DNA of 64,000 nucleotides from Cohnella cholangitidis (GCF_014107495.1 NZ_CP041969.1:1609001-1673000); one strand, 5' to 3'; counted from the first letter of the stretch, positions 1-8,740 are shown. Notes: a model not told the origin generated them from the sequence alone. Made by a program: numbers and translations.

Positions 1-564
1 TCTCTGCTGCTGATAATATTCCCGGCGGCTGTCTCCCATGAGGATGACGTTACCTTCCGTCCCCATATCGGACAGCAACTGTCTGGCGATCATTTGCCCA
101 GCCAGAAAGTGGTCGGAACCGACGTAAGTTCTTCTGAGGCTTTCTATCATCGGCACGTCGTTCGCCACGGTGATGATAGGAATGCCGTAGAACGCGGCTT
201 TGACTCTCGTCAGGTTTTTGAACTCGTCCGTATCCAGCCCCTGAACGATAATGCCGTCCACTTTGGAAGCGATAGCGATTTCGATTTTCTTCAAGAAGTC
301 TTCTTGGTTTTTCCCGTAACTTCCCCACACTTCGATGCTAGCCCCGTGCTTCAGGGCTTCTTCGGTCGCCGCGCCGCCGACTTTGACCCAGAACGGCGTC
401 TCCAGCTCTTGCGTAATCAGCACAATGCGATATTCCGCCTGCTTATAGGCGGAAGTTCGCGGCAATTGCCATTCGGAGCGAAATACTTTATACGCCGACA
501 CGAACGTGAAATAAAACAAGATAGCGCATACAAAACCGAGTACGAGGATGACCGTTTTCCGCAA
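1..564 (-). CDS. Membrane-anchored sugar-binding (periplasmic-binding-protein type) protein, partial
   Basis: The gene reads leftward and runs off the window, so only its first 188 codons are visible. It begins with a hydrophobic anchor (about residues 4-22) without a lipobox cysteine. From about residue 45 a Peripla_BP_4-type fold follows, with the start YRIVLITQELETPFW and later IDGIIVQG-like and PIITVANDVP segments typical of ribose/LacI-like sugar binders. The start is TTG at 564, preceded by GGAG nine bases upstream; no better start is in frame. In Paenibacillaceae such anchored binding proteins often feed a YesM/YesN-type sensor pair, but the neighbour that would show this lies outside the window. 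The ligand is unknown. Confidence 0.72.
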   Translation of the reverse strand, partial: MRKTVILVLGFVCAILFYFTFVSAYKVFRSEWQLPRTSAYKQAEYRIVLITQELETPFWVKVGGAATEEALKHGASIEVWGSYGKNQEDFLKKIEIAIASKVDGIIVQGLDTDEFKNLTRVKAAFYGIPIITVANDVPMIESLRRTYVGSDHFLAGQMIARQLLSDMGTEGNVILMGDSRREYYQQQR

Positions 565-585
565 GAGAACAATCTCCGTTTCCCT

Positions 586-625
586 AGTAAGTTAATTCCA
601 TCATAAGTAAGTTAATTCCATCATA
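586..625. repeat. Perfect 20-bp direct repeat upstream of the sugar-binding gene
   Basis: The 20-mer AGTAAGTTAATTCCATCATA occurs twice head to tail (586-605 and 606-625), just upstream of the TTG start at 564. Read on the gene's strand each copy begins with TATGAT, a possible -10 hexamer. The exact two-helical-turn period suggests a regulator site or a recent duplication of the promoter region. Confidence 0.6.
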
Positions 626-691
626 TCATCCGCGCGCGAATGTTCAACAACATTCGGACGCCGTCGGAATCCCTTCGTCCCGACCAATAGA

Positions 692-740
692 AAAGGCTGT
701 CCCTGAAACCATCTTCCGATGAACGACAGGGACAACCTTT
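692..740 (-). terminator. Rho-independent terminator of the first tripartite ABC operon
   Basis: Arms at 692-705 and 727-740 pair over 14 bases with one mismatch. On the minus strand the stem is followed by TTTTCTATT. It lies 24 bases beyond the stop codon of the distal ATPase gene at 764. Confidence 0.75.
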
Positions 741-763
741 ATTTCGCTTATACCCGTTCCAGC

Positions 764-1642
764 TTACTCCGGAGAGGTCAACATAATCTTCCCGTCCGCG
801 AGCTCCAGCTTCACCTTGTTCGTATCCTTAATGCCAATCGATTCCAGGTAGGCCGCGGGAACTTGCAGCCGCCCGGCCTTATCGAGAATCGCATACTCGA
901 CGTGGGAATCCTCCTCCGTTTGGGCGATGCCCCTTTCCAGCTCCTCCAGCTCCTCGGCGTACGACTTGCGCCGCAGCATCTCCGACGAGATTTTCCCGTC
1001 GCGGATCGCGACGACGCGATCCACTTTCTTCGCCAGCAGCGGGTCGTGGGTAACGATAACGATCGTAATTCCGATCGTCCGGTTCAGCTCGCGGAACAAA
1101 TCCAAGATTTGATCCGCCATCCGCGAATCTACCGAGCCCGTAGGCTCATCCGCGAGCAGCAGCTTCGGGTGATTCGCCAAGGCGATCGCGATCGCGACGC
1201 GCTGCTGCTCCCCGCCGGATAGCTGATGCAGCTTGTTGTTCTTGCGATGCGTGAGCCCGACCGCTTCGAGCAGTTCCAGCGCGCGCAGCCGCTTGCGCTT
1301 TCCCTTCAATAGAATCGGCAGCTCCACGTTCTCTAGCGCGGTCAGATAGGGAATGAGGTTGCGCGCGTTGTTCTGCCACACGAAGCCGACGCTTTCCCGC
1401 TTATACCGAACGAGATCGCGTTCGGTCATCTTGAGCATGTTCTTGCCGTCGATCTCCAGCGTTCCCGCGGAAGGACGATCAAGCCCGCCTAGCATGTTCA
1501 GCAGCGTAGACTTCCCGCTTCCGCTGTTGCCGATGATGGCCATCAGCTCGCCCGTTTCGATTCGCAAGTCCAAACCCTGCAGCGCGAACACCTCGAGATC
1601 GGCCGCTTTGTAAATTTTGACCAAACCTTCGCAATGGATCAT
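764..1642 (-). CDS. MacB/LolD-type ABC ATPase fused to a C-terminal SpoVT/AbrB-like domain
   Basis: This 292-residue protein has a complete ABC ATPase: Walker A GNSGSGKST (38-46), Q-loop Q90, signature LSGGEQQ (141-147), Walker B LLLADE (161-166) and H-loop H199. It is thus expected to power the FtsX-type permease encoded four bases upstream. After a charged linker (about 225-247), residues 248-290 resemble a swapped-hairpin AbrB/SpoVT domain: a strand, the turn DKAGRLQVPAAYLESIGI, then strands around KLELADGKIML. AbrB domains normally bind DNA or mediate dimer contacts, so here it could link transporter state to regulation or simply dimerise the ATPase. A paralogue at 29770-30591 shows the same tail in another frame. 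The domain call rests on pattern recognition only. Confidence 0.85.
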   Translation of the reverse strand: MIHCEGLVKIYKAADLEVFALQGLDLRIETGELMAIIGNSGSGKSTLLNMLGGLDRPSAGTLEIDGKNMLKMTERDLVRYKRESVGFVWQNNARNLIPYLTALENVELPILLKGKRKRLRALELLEAVGLTHRKNNKLHQLSGGEQQRVAIAIALANHPKLLLADEPTGSVDSRMADQILDLFRELNRTIGITIVIVTHDPLLAKKVDRVVAIRDGKISSEMLRRKSYAEELEELERGIAQTEEDSHVEYAILDKAGRLQVPAAYLESIGIKDTNKVKLELADGKIMLTSPE

Positions 1643-1645
1643 CGA

Positions 1646-4528
1646 TTAATCCTCCCCCAGCTTCAGTGCTTGATGGACGCGAATACGGGAGAGCATGTAA
1701 GACAGGATGCCAAGCCCGATGATAAGCATCATGCAAACGATGGAATACAGGCGGACGAAATCGATCGCTTCGAACATGACCTTGAAAGGCGGCACGAGGC
1801 TGCTCGGGTTGAAGGCGATTTGGAAATTCGGCACGAATAGCCGACTGGCCGCGTTCCCGACGATAACGCCGATCAGGATCGCGACGCCCGAGGTCAGCAG
1901 TTGCTCCACCGCCAGCATCCCGATCAGTTGGCGAAGCGATAAACCAATGGCCCGCATGATTCCGTTCTGCAGAGTCCGCCCTTTTAACGACAAGATCCAA
2001 TACAGCAAGAAACCTACGAAACTAATGACGATCGAGATAATGAAGCCCAACGTCAGTATTCCGTTAAGCGCCAGCAAGAAGGGATCGTTCTTCGCTCTCG
2101 TCAAATCTTCCTTCGTATTCGTAACGCTTGTAATGGGAAGCTCCATTTGTTCGATGCTTTCGTAGAATTCGCTCGTGGAATAATCCGGCTTCATTTTCAA
2201 CCACACTTCGTAAGGCTCGAGCGCAAGCTGGAATTGAATTCGGCTCAAATTCCCGACGATCAGCATCGGCGCGTTATTCTGAGAGCTCTCGATGGAAGCA
2301 TCGACGGAGCCGACGGGCGGATTCGGATTAAAGGTCGGAAAATAGTCGATAACCCCGAATACGACGAACGGCTGCGGGTTCACGTTTTCCCATCCGACGT
2401 TGATCGTGTCGCCCGTCTTGACCCCGCGCTGATCCGCTAACGTCCGGGAGACGAGCACCGCCCTAGAATCCGCGGCGAGTAAATTCAAGTAATCGTAGAA
2501 CGGATAGTCGAGCAAGCGGTCGGGAAACCATGACGTTCTCCCGAAATCATCGCTATCGATACCGATGAGCGTGGCGTTGCCCGGCGAATCCGTTCCCGAG
2601 AACGTCGCTTTTTCCTTCACGAAAACTTTGGCGGTCTGCTCTACCCCGGACAATTTCGTATAAGGGTCGAACGAGGGCTCCAAATAATGAATGACTTTAG
2701 GAGCAGCCGTCGGCGTCGTTGCCATCGGCGGTCCTCCTCCGGGAAACGCGGGAGGAGGCGCATCGTTCATCCATTTCGTCTGGAGGATGAAGTCCGCCCC
2801 GTTACCGTATCGAATACGGTCCTCCGTATTCGAATTAAGCGTTCTTGCGGCGCCCGCGCTGAACACTCCGATCGCGATGGTCATGATCAGAAACACCATG
2901 AGAAATTGATATTGGCTGTTGGAACGCCCGACTTGTATTAACGTGGCATACAGCGATGGCGGCCACCATTTGCGACCGATCCAATAGACGAGCTTCAACA
3001 CGTACGGATACAACCTTAGCAGCAACAATCCCGACCCGATGACGAATAACGCCGGCATGACGAACTGCAACGGATCGAGGTTCAAATCGTCCGTTTTCAA
3101 GCCAAGGCTCTGCAGATCCTTCAGCCGATTCCGGAACGTATACAAACCGTAAATGGCCACCGCTAACGCCAATACGTCAAGAAAAGCTTTATGCCAGAAC
3201 GGCATCCGCTGCATGCGGGCCAGCTGCTGCTTATGTCCGACGATGGATACCCTTGTCGCCATCGCGACCGGAATGAGCATCATGAGGAAAGATACCCCGG
3301 CGGCTACCGCCCCGTATAGGAAAGCCTGATCGTTAAGATGAACCGTCATCCGGGCGCGTTGGACGAATTCCAAGAATCCGTTGGAAGCCCCCAGCATCTT
3401 CGTCAGGCCCATTCCGATAAAAGGACCCGCCAACAAAGCTGCGCCGCATAACAGCAGCCCTTCTATGGCAAACGACGAAACAATCTGCCACCTCGCGGCT
3501 CCTCTGCTGCGCAGGATGGCGATCTCGTTCTTCTGCCGGTCGATGATCAAGTTGGAAACCATGAACATATAAAATCCCAGCATGATCAAAACAGGCACGT
3601 TTAAGGACCACATCAGCTTGCCCAACTGCTTAGACCGTTCGAAATATTCCTTGAGCGTTTCCAGCGCGGGCGCCGCGAACTCCGTCTGGTAAGTGACGAC
3701 TTTGCTTTTTACTTTGTCTTTGATTTGTTTGTCCGTCTCCAGAAAATCATTGGCATTCGGGATCTCCATCTTGGAGTAATCCAGTACGAAAAACCATCCG
3801 CTGGACGCAACCGGGATTTTATTCCCTTTAATGAACTCTTGGGCGAACAAATCGTCATTCATGATGAAGTTCGAGTTAAGATCGCTCAGGCTCGCGTTAC
3901 GGAAATACGGATCATCGTCCTGCTTCTTGCTGAATATGCCGACCGGCTTGATTTTGACCGTTCCCAATATTTTATCGTCTTGCAATAGGAACACCTTGTC
4001 GAGCACGGTCTTGAACTTGTTGAGCGCTTGCTCCGTAAGGAGAACCTCGTAGACGCCGTCGACGGGCTGCTTGGCCGGCAATCTACCGTCTTCGATCTTA
4101 ATATGCTGCTCCAAATCGTTATAAGATTTTATTACCGTGTTAACCTTCTTCGGCTGCCCGGCCTGCTCCCCTTCGGGTACGAGCAAGACGGATTTGGTCC
4201 GACGCTCGTGAACGAGCTCCTTTACCGGAATACCGAAGCCCGGTCCGGCTTGATCGGCCATGAATCGGTCCATCTCGGCGATAATCCTGGCTCTCTTCTC
4301 GGGGCTTTCATTAAAAAACCCCATCATCGACCAATGCGTGCCCGGGTACGCTCCCTTTTCGATCTGGAACGTCTCCAAATCCTTAACCAGCATGCGGTTT
4401 AGGATCGCTTCGGAATAGATCGGCATCGTGCCTACGAGCGCAACGGTCATCAATATACCGAAGAACATGCTGGATACGAGCCATTTATTTTGAACCATTT
4501 TACGGATGATCATGACGAATAAGGCCAC
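1646..4528 (-). CDS. FtsX-type ABC transporter permease (MacB-like, duplicated FtsX domains)
   Basis: The 960-residue protein has an N-terminal membrane segment (about 15-36) followed by a large extracellular region. A first FtsX-like group of helices (about 310-560) and a second C-terminal group with the typical GRTLQNGIMRAIGLS coupling-helix region follow. This is the DUF214/FtsX layout of mechanotransmission ABC systems, which extrude or release substrates across the outer face rather than import them. It lies between its adaptor (38 bases upstream) and its ATPase (four bases downstream). A Gly/Pro-rich loop near residue 600 (PPPAFPGGGPP) is a low-complexity insertion. The substrate is unknown; peptide or lipid export and cell-envelope stress are possible. 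Confidence 0.88.
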   Translation of the reverse strand: MALFVMIIRKMVQNKWLVSSMFFGILMTVALVGTMPIYSEAILNRMLVKDLETFQIEKGAYPGTHWSMMGFFNESPEKRARIIAEMDRFMADQAGPGFGIPVKELVHERRTKSVLLVPEGEQAGQPKKVNTVIKSYNDLEQHIKIEDGRLPAKQPVDGVYEVLLTEQALNKFKTVLDKVFLLQDDKILGTVKIKPVGIFSKKQDDDPYFRNASLSDLNSNFIMNDDLFAQEFIKGNKIPVASSGWFFVLDYSKMEIPNANDFLETDKQIKDKVKSKVVTYQTEFAAPALETLKEYFERSKQLGKLMWSLNVPVLIMLGFYMFMVSNLIIDRQKNEIAILRSRGAARWQIVSSFAIEGLLLCGAALLAGPFIGMGLTKMLGASNGFLEFVQRARMTVHLNDQAFLYGAVAAGVSFLMMLIPVAMATRVSIVGHKQQLARMQRMPFWHKAFLDVLALAVAIYGLYTFRNRLKDLQSLGLKTDDLNLDPLQFVMPALFVIGSGLLLLRLYPYVLKLVYWIGRKWWPPSLYATLIQVGRSNSQYQFLMVFLIMTIAIGVFSAGAARTLNSNTEDRIRYGNGADFILQTKWMNDAPPPAFPGGGPPMATTPTAAPKVIHYLEPSFDPYTKLSGVEQTAKVFVKEKATFSGTDSPGNATLIGIDSDDFGRTSWFPDRLLDYPFYDYLNLLAADSRAVLVSRTLADQRGVKTGDTINVGWENVNPQPFVVFGVIDYFPTFNPNPPVGSVDASIESSQNNAPMLIVGNLSRIQFQLALEPYEVWLKMKPDYSTSEFYESIEQMELPITSVTNTKEDLTRAKNDPFLLALNGILTLGFIISIVISFVGFLLYWILSLKGRTLQNGIMRAIGLSLRQLIGMLAVEQLLTSGVAILIGVIVGNAASRLFVPNFQIAFNPSSLVPPFKVMFEAIDFVRLYSIVCMMLIIGLGILSYMLSRIRVHQALKLGED

Positions 4529-4566
4529 GATAAAGCCTCCCTAACTCAAGGAATGCGTAATTTTAC

Positions 4567-5589
4567 TTACTGAAGAACTACGACTTGGCCTTCCGTCAGC
4601 CCTTGAACGATCTCGATCTCGGTCGATCCGGTAAGACCGGGCTCCACGTCGATTTCGCGAAGCCGCTTGTCGTCTTCCAGCACCCGGACGAAGTTCCGGC
4701 CCAAATAGGAACGCAGCCCGCTGCGCGGGATTTTGAGGACGTCGTCGCGCTGCCGCGTAACGACCTTCACGTTAGGCAAGGAGCCGATCTTAGCGTCTTT
4801 GGGCAATTTCGGAACTTCTATATACAACGTCTTGGAATATTTCTCCGCCAATTCTTTGTTTAGGGTTTCGGGGGAGGAGGATGGGGTCTGGACGACCTTG
4901 CCGATAACTTCCTCTTTATTCAGGCTAACCTTAGCTTCCATGCCTACCTCGACTTCGCCAAGGTCAGTGGCATTATCCACCCTGAGGGTAACCCGAAGCT
5001 TGGAAGGATCGGCTACGATGACCAATGTCTGGTACGCCTCCACGAAATCTCCCTCGTCGAGCGTCTCCGTGAACACGACTTGGCCGTCGATGCCCGCGAC
5101 CAACTGCTTGCTGTTAAGCTGCTTGGACAGCCGGTCGTACTTCAATTGCTCGACCTCGTACTGAAGCTTGGCGATCGCGAGCGCTTGTTCCTCGCCGTTA
5201 AGCGCCTGCCTGAAAGCATACTTCGCTTTCTCTAACGCCAATTGCTGCTCCTTCACCTGAATGTCCAGCCCGTCCAAGATCAATTGCACAAGCACGTCGC
5301 CCTTCTTGACTTGGTCTCCGGGATTGACAAGGATCTTATCGATCCGCCCGCCTTGACCCGTGAACTGGGAAATATCCGTAGAGACGGATTCGAATGTGCC
5401 GCTTCCGGAGATCGATTTAATGATCGTTCCCTTTTCCACGTTAACCGTCGAATAATTTTCCTGCGCGGGCTTCACGAGAGGCGGCTTTAAGGCTTCCTCT
5501 TCCTTAGGCAACAGAGAACAGCCTGCCAGGGCGCTGCCTAAAACGATAGTGAGTCCGAGAGTTACGGCATGTTTAATTGTGCGAGACAA
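4567..5589 (-). CDS. Lipoprotein membrane-fusion adaptor (HlyD/MacA family)
   Basis: The product is a lipoprotein: hydrophobic segment then lipobox LAGC and a short Glu-rich linker. The two half-lipoyl motifs are VNPGDQVKKGDVLVQL and IDGQVVFTETLDEGDF, separated by a helical hairpin rich in Gln, Lys and Glu. A beta-barrel and membrane-proximal domain end with PGLTGSTEIEIVQGLTEG. In Gram-positives such adaptors connect FtsX-type permeases to envelope substrates. I chose the TTG at 5589 because GGAGG lies nine bases upstream; an in-frame ATG and TTG further upstream (to 5622) overlap the ATPase gene more and have poorer sites. It overlaps the upstream ATPase by 17 bases, indicating translational coupling. 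Confidence 0.85.
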   Translation of the reverse strand: MSRTIKHAVTLGLTIVLGSALAGCSLLPKEEEALKPPLVKPAQENYSTVNVEKGTIIKSISGSGTFESVSTDISQFTGQGGRIDKILVNPGDQVKKGDVLVQLILDGLDIQVKEQQLALEKAKYAFRQALNGEEQALAIAKLQYEVEQLKYDRLSKQLNSKQLVAGIDGQVVFTETLDEGDFVEAYQTLVIVADPSKLRVTLRVDNATDLGEVEVGMEAKVSLNKEEVIGKVVQTPSSSPETLNKELAEKYSKTLYIEVPKLPKDAKIGSLPNVKVVTRQRDDVLKIPRSGLRSYLGRNFVRVLEDDKRLREIDVEPGLTGSTEIEIVQGLTEGQVVVLQ

Positions 5590-6265
5590 TTTGTCCATCC
5601 TCCAGTTCGTAAACATGGTCAACGATTTCCATAATGGCCGGGTCGTGCGTGGTCAGAGCGATCGTAATGCCCCGTTGTTCTACCAAGTCCCGGAAAACTT
5701 TAATGATATGAAGTCCCGTGCGGCTATCCAATTCGGCGGTAGGCTCGTCTGCTAGAATGAGCTTGGGGTTGTGGGCGATGGCCCGCGCGATAGCCGTTCT
5801 TTGCTGCTCTCCTCCCGACATCTCGAACGGCCTATGATGCATCCGCGGCTTCAACCCGACGTGATCCAGCGCCTCTATGGCCGCCGATTTCCGTTCATGG
5901 GCCGGAACTCCGGCGATTCTAAGCACGAATTCGACATTCTCGTAAGCGGACATCAATGGGATAAGCGCGAAAGATTGAAAGATAAGCCCCATCTCCGTCC
6001 TGCGAACCGCGTCTCTCTCCTTGCCGGACATGGACGTGAGTTCTCGGCCGTCGAAGACGATAGAACCCTCGGTCGGACTGTCTAACGCGCTTAACAAATT
6101 AATAAGCGTCGTTTTGCCCGAGCCGGATCTTCCTTTGAACGCTACCAGCTTACCCGGAGAGAGATGAATGTCCACTCCTTTAAGCACCGTAACGGCCCCG
6201 CTCCCCCTGCCGAACACGCGTTTAACCCCGTCCGCGCGAATAATCTCGTTTGTCACAACCGTCAT
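5573..6265 (-). CDS. ABC transporter ATP-binding protein (LolD/MacB type)
   Basis: A 230-residue stand-alone ATPase with Walker A GRSGSGKTT (45-53), signature MSGGEQQ (149-155), Walker B LILADE (169-174) and H-loop H207. The family energises FtsX-type permeases such as MacB or LolCE. It is the first gene of the leftward operon ATPase, adaptor, permease, AbrB-tailed ATPase, so the operon encodes two different ATPases for one permease. They may form a heterodimer or work under different conditions. The operon is driven by a consensus sigma-A promoter with a cre-like site just downstream. Confidence 0.88.
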   Translation of the reverse strand: MTVVTNEIIRADGVKRVFGRGSGAVTVLKGVDIHLSPGKLVAFKGRSGSGKTTLINLLSALDSPTEGSIVFDGRELTSMSGKERDAVRRTEMGLIFQSFALIPLMSAYENVEFVLRIAGVPAHERKSAAIEALDHVGLKPRMHHRPFEMSGGEQQRTAIARAIAHNPKLILADEPTAELDSRTGLHIIKVFRDLVEQRGITIALTTHDPAIMEIVDHVYELEDGQIVSHN

Positions 6266-6309
6266 CCCGCCCCTAATCTCCCCTCTATTTCCTCTTCCCG
6301 AAATGGAAA

Positions 6310-6357
6310 TGTAAACGCTACCGTTTCACTATAATCTCCATAGTAAAAAACTGTCAA
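6310..6357 (-). promoter_or_regulatory. Sigma-A promoter with overlapping cre-like operator for the ABC operon
   Basis: On the minus strand TTGACA (6352-6357) and TTATAG (6329-6334) are separated by 17 bases. Just downstream, TGTAAACGCTACCG (6310-6323, plus strand) matches the CcpA consensus TGNAANCGNWNNCA at all fixed positions except the last. It also contains an AAACG/CGTTT inverted repeat. A roadblock or repression by CcpA or another LacI-family regulator is inferred, not shown. Confidence 0.6.
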
Positions 6358-6425
6358 TTCGGCAGAAGAAAGTGCATAATTTAAGCCACACAAAAAGAGA
6401 AATAACACCTAGTTTTCGTATTTAG

Positions 6426-6431
6426 TATAAT
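6426..6431 (+). promoter_or_regulatory. Extended -10 element of the hydrolase gene
   Basis: TATAAT preceded by TAG lies 33 bases before the ATG at 6464. No good -35 hexamer is seen. The ribosome binding site GGAAGGGATA precedes the start. Confidence 0.5.
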
Positions 6432-6463
6432 TAAACTTACTATTTCTCCTGGAAGGGATATCC

Positions 6464-7551
6464 ATGAAAAAACCATTTTACAAACGCAAACGATATTTAT
6501 TTCCTCTATTTTTTCTTATTCTGCTGCTCGTGTTTCTATACTTTCCTTCCTGGACGCCGGCCATCAAAGACGCGCGCGGAAATAAGCTGCCGAATAGCAT
6601 CGCCGCGCTTGAAGAAGTATCGCTCGGGGGCGTGAAGCAATCGCTGTTGATTCGCGGCAACGATAAGAATAATCCGATTCTGCTCTTTCTTCACGGCGGT
6701 CCCGGTTATCCGCAAATCGCTTACGCGCGCAAATACCAACAACGGTTGGAAAAGGACTTTATCGTCGTGAATTGGGACCAACGCGGCTCGGGCAAATCCT
6801 ATCATTGGAATTTGACGGAAGAAGACATGCAAGTAGATAAGCTAGTTGAAGATACGCGCGAGCTGACGCTTTATTTAACCGAACGATTCCATCAGCCGAA
6901 AATCTTCATCGCCGGCCACTCGTGGGGCAGCACGTTAGGCGCGTTAACGGTTCAACGTTACCCGGATAACTATTATGCCTACATCGGCATCGGCCAGGTC
7001 GCGAACTCTCCTCTTGGCGAGCTGCGTTCCTACGAATTCGCCCTCCGGGAAGCCAGAAAATCAAACAACGAAAAGGCGATCATGGAGCTTGAAGCGATCG
7101 GGGCTCCCCCTTATCGCAACCCGCGCCGGGACGCTACTCTCGAGAGGAAGTGGGTTGCGAATTCGGCGGATCGGAGAGGTCTATTAATACGTACAGGGAT
7201 TTGATCCGAGGTATCCTGGTCGCGCCGGAATACTCTTGGTACGACGGCGTGAAAATGGCAATGGGAAACTCATTCTCCGCGAACGCGATTTTGCCGCAAA
7301 CGGAAGAGACGAACCTATTCGTGACCGCTCCGGAATGGAAGGTTCCCGTCTATTTGTTCATGGGCAGATTCGATTATATGACCCCGTCCGAAGTCGCTTA
7401 CGACTACTATAAGATGTTAAAAGCGCCTGCGAAAAGTTTCGTCTGGTTCGAACGTTCGGCGCATTTTCCGCAATTCGAGGAGCCCGATCTGTTCTCGGAA
7501 TGGATGACCAAAATCAAGGAAGAAACGTTGTCGTCTCGTACAGCTCCGTAA
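6464..7551 (+). pseudogene. Alpha/beta hydrolase (proline-iminopeptidase-like), frameshifted
   Basis: An N-terminal membrane anchor (residues 11-28) precedes an alpha/beta-hydrolase fold with oxyanion motif HGGPG (77-81), the NWDQRGSGKS segment and nucleophile elbow GHSWGS (Ser153). The remaining catalytic Asp (FMGRFDYMTP) and His (RSAHFPQFEEP) are encoded in the next frame, from about 7159 to the stop at 7551. One base is missing near 7151-7158; restoring it gives a continuous product of about 362 residues, the usual length for the family. The reading frame otherwise ends at 7204 after a nonsense tail. This could be a sequencing deletion or a real inactivation. The anchor suggests action at the outer membrane face. 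Its 3' end overlaps the convergent HTH gene. Confidence 0.75.
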
Positions 7552-7732
7552 CTTCGCAGCCAAGGGTACCGGCTATGGAGATCGCCACCTGCAAAGGCAT
7601 CACTCTTTTGTTCCCGATAAAGTCGGAAATGCGTTCCGGCTTATATTGCAATGCCCGCGCCAGCTGCTCCGCGGTCATCGAGGCTTCGAGCAGCCTTTCG
7701 GGCAACAGGCAGCGCCCTAGTTCGACTTTCAT
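7514..7732 (-). CDS. Small XRE-like helix-turn-helix protein
   Basis: The 72-residue product is almost entirely one Cro/CI-type HTH: TAEQLARALQYKPERISDF is helix 2-turn-helix 3, then KRVMPLQVAISIAGTLGCEV as the closing helices. I chose the ATG at 7732 because AGGAGGGGG lies about eight bases upstream; a longer frame to 7771 lacks a site. It is convergent with the hydrolase, overlapping its end by 38 bases, and divergent from the rpiR-nag operon. It may be a DNA-binding regulator; the target is not evident. Confidence 0.65.
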   Translation of the reverse strand: MKVELGRCLLPERLLEASMTAEQLARALQYKPERISDFIGNKRVMPLQVAISIAGTLGCEVTELYETTTFLP

Positions 7733-7765
7733 TGAAAATTCCCCCTCCTCGATCCATAAATCCCG

Positions 7766-7850
7766 TTGCAAGTTAGATGCTCATACAGTACAATTAGGGC
7801 GTATCATGAAAATCATTTTCGTGATTGTTATCATTTTCAAGAAACTAATT
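7766..7850 (+). promoter_or_regulatory. Promoter and candidate RpiR operator of the nag operon
   Basis: TTGCAA (7766-7771) and TACAAT (7789-7794) are spaced by 17 bases. Just downstream the palindrome GAAAATCATTTTC (7808-7820, six-base arms around one base) is followed by two further ATTTTC/GAAA half-sites up to about 7850. Their position at the expected transcript start suggests autorepression by the RpiR-type regulator encoded next. Confidence 0.6.
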
Positions 7851-7870
7851 TTCTACAAAGGATGGCAGAC

Positions 7871-8740
7871 ATGAGCATTCTGAATGCAATCCAGGAAAAA
7901 ATGGACAGCCTGCATCTCAAAGAACGAACGCTGGCCGAGTATTTGCTTAAGCATCCGCAGCAAGCCGCCCAAATGACGATTACCGAGCTGGCCGCGCAAT
8001 CGGGAAGCAGCGCAGCGACGATATCCCGTTTCTGCAAAACGTTCCATTCGAACAGTTTTCCCGATTTCAAACAGAAGCTGGCAACGGAGCTCGTCCAACA
8101 GACTTCTACCCCTAATCAATATCAGGACATCGTTGCGGGCAACCCGTTGCAGGACATCGTTACCGCGATTACGGCTAACCACTTAAGGTCGATTACCGAT
8201 ACGACGCAATTGCTCGACTACGGCCAACTGCGGTTGGCGATAGCCGCCTTGCACAACGCGACTCGGATCGATCTGTACGGTTCGGCGACTTCCGGCATCG
8301 TGGCTCAAGATTTCTTCCATAAGCTGATTCAGATCGGGAAAGTAGCCGCGGCGTTCTCGGATCCCCATCTTCAGCTTACCTCCGCCGCCTCGCTCTCGCC
8401 GAAGGACGTCGCCGTAGGAATATCCTACTCGGGGGAAACCCCGGAGACGATTCACGCCCTTCGCAGCGCCGCGGAGCAAGGAGCGACTACGTTATCCATA
8501 ACCCGGTTTGGTGCGAACAAGCTGGCGGATCATGCGAATATTCGGCTTTTTACTTCCTCGGCCGAAGTCGGCATGCGGCGAGGCGATATGGCTTCGCGGA
8601 TGGCTCAGCTTCATGTCGTCGACATTTTGTTTACCGGACTCGTCAGCGAGCATTTCGAGTTTTACGTCCCAAGACTGAAACAGTCTTATGAAACGGTCGC
8701 GCTTTACACCATGGAAAAAGAGGAGAGAAAATCCAAATGA
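7871..8740 (+). CDS. MurR/RpiR-family transcriptional regulator of amino-sugar use
   Basis: The 289-residue protein has an N-terminal HTH_6 domain (about 1-77; TITELAAQSGSSAATISRFC is the HTH) and a C-terminal SIS sugar-phosphate isomerase-like sensor domain (about 120-260) with the loop SYSGETPETIHA. The start is the ATG at 7871, with AAAGGA eight bases before it. Its stop overlaps the nagB start (ATGA), so it is the first gene of an operon with nagB and nagA. It probably senses a GlcNAc-6-P or GlcN-6-P-type ligand, a role often taken by GntR-type NagR in Bacillota. Confidence 0.86.
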   Translation: MSILNAIQEKMDSLHLKERTLAEYLLKHPQQAAQMTITELAAQSGSSAATISRFCKTFHSNSFPDFKQKLATELVQQTSTPNQYQDIVAGNPLQDIVTAITANHLRSITDTTQLLDYGQLRLAIAALHNATRIDLYGSATSGIVAQDFFHKLIQIGKVAAAFSDPHLQLTSAASLSPKDVAVGISYSGETPETIHALRSAAEQGATTLSITRFGANKLADHANIRLFTSSAEVGMRRGDMASRMAQLHVVDILFTGLVSEHFEFYVPRLKQSYETVALYTMEKEERKSK

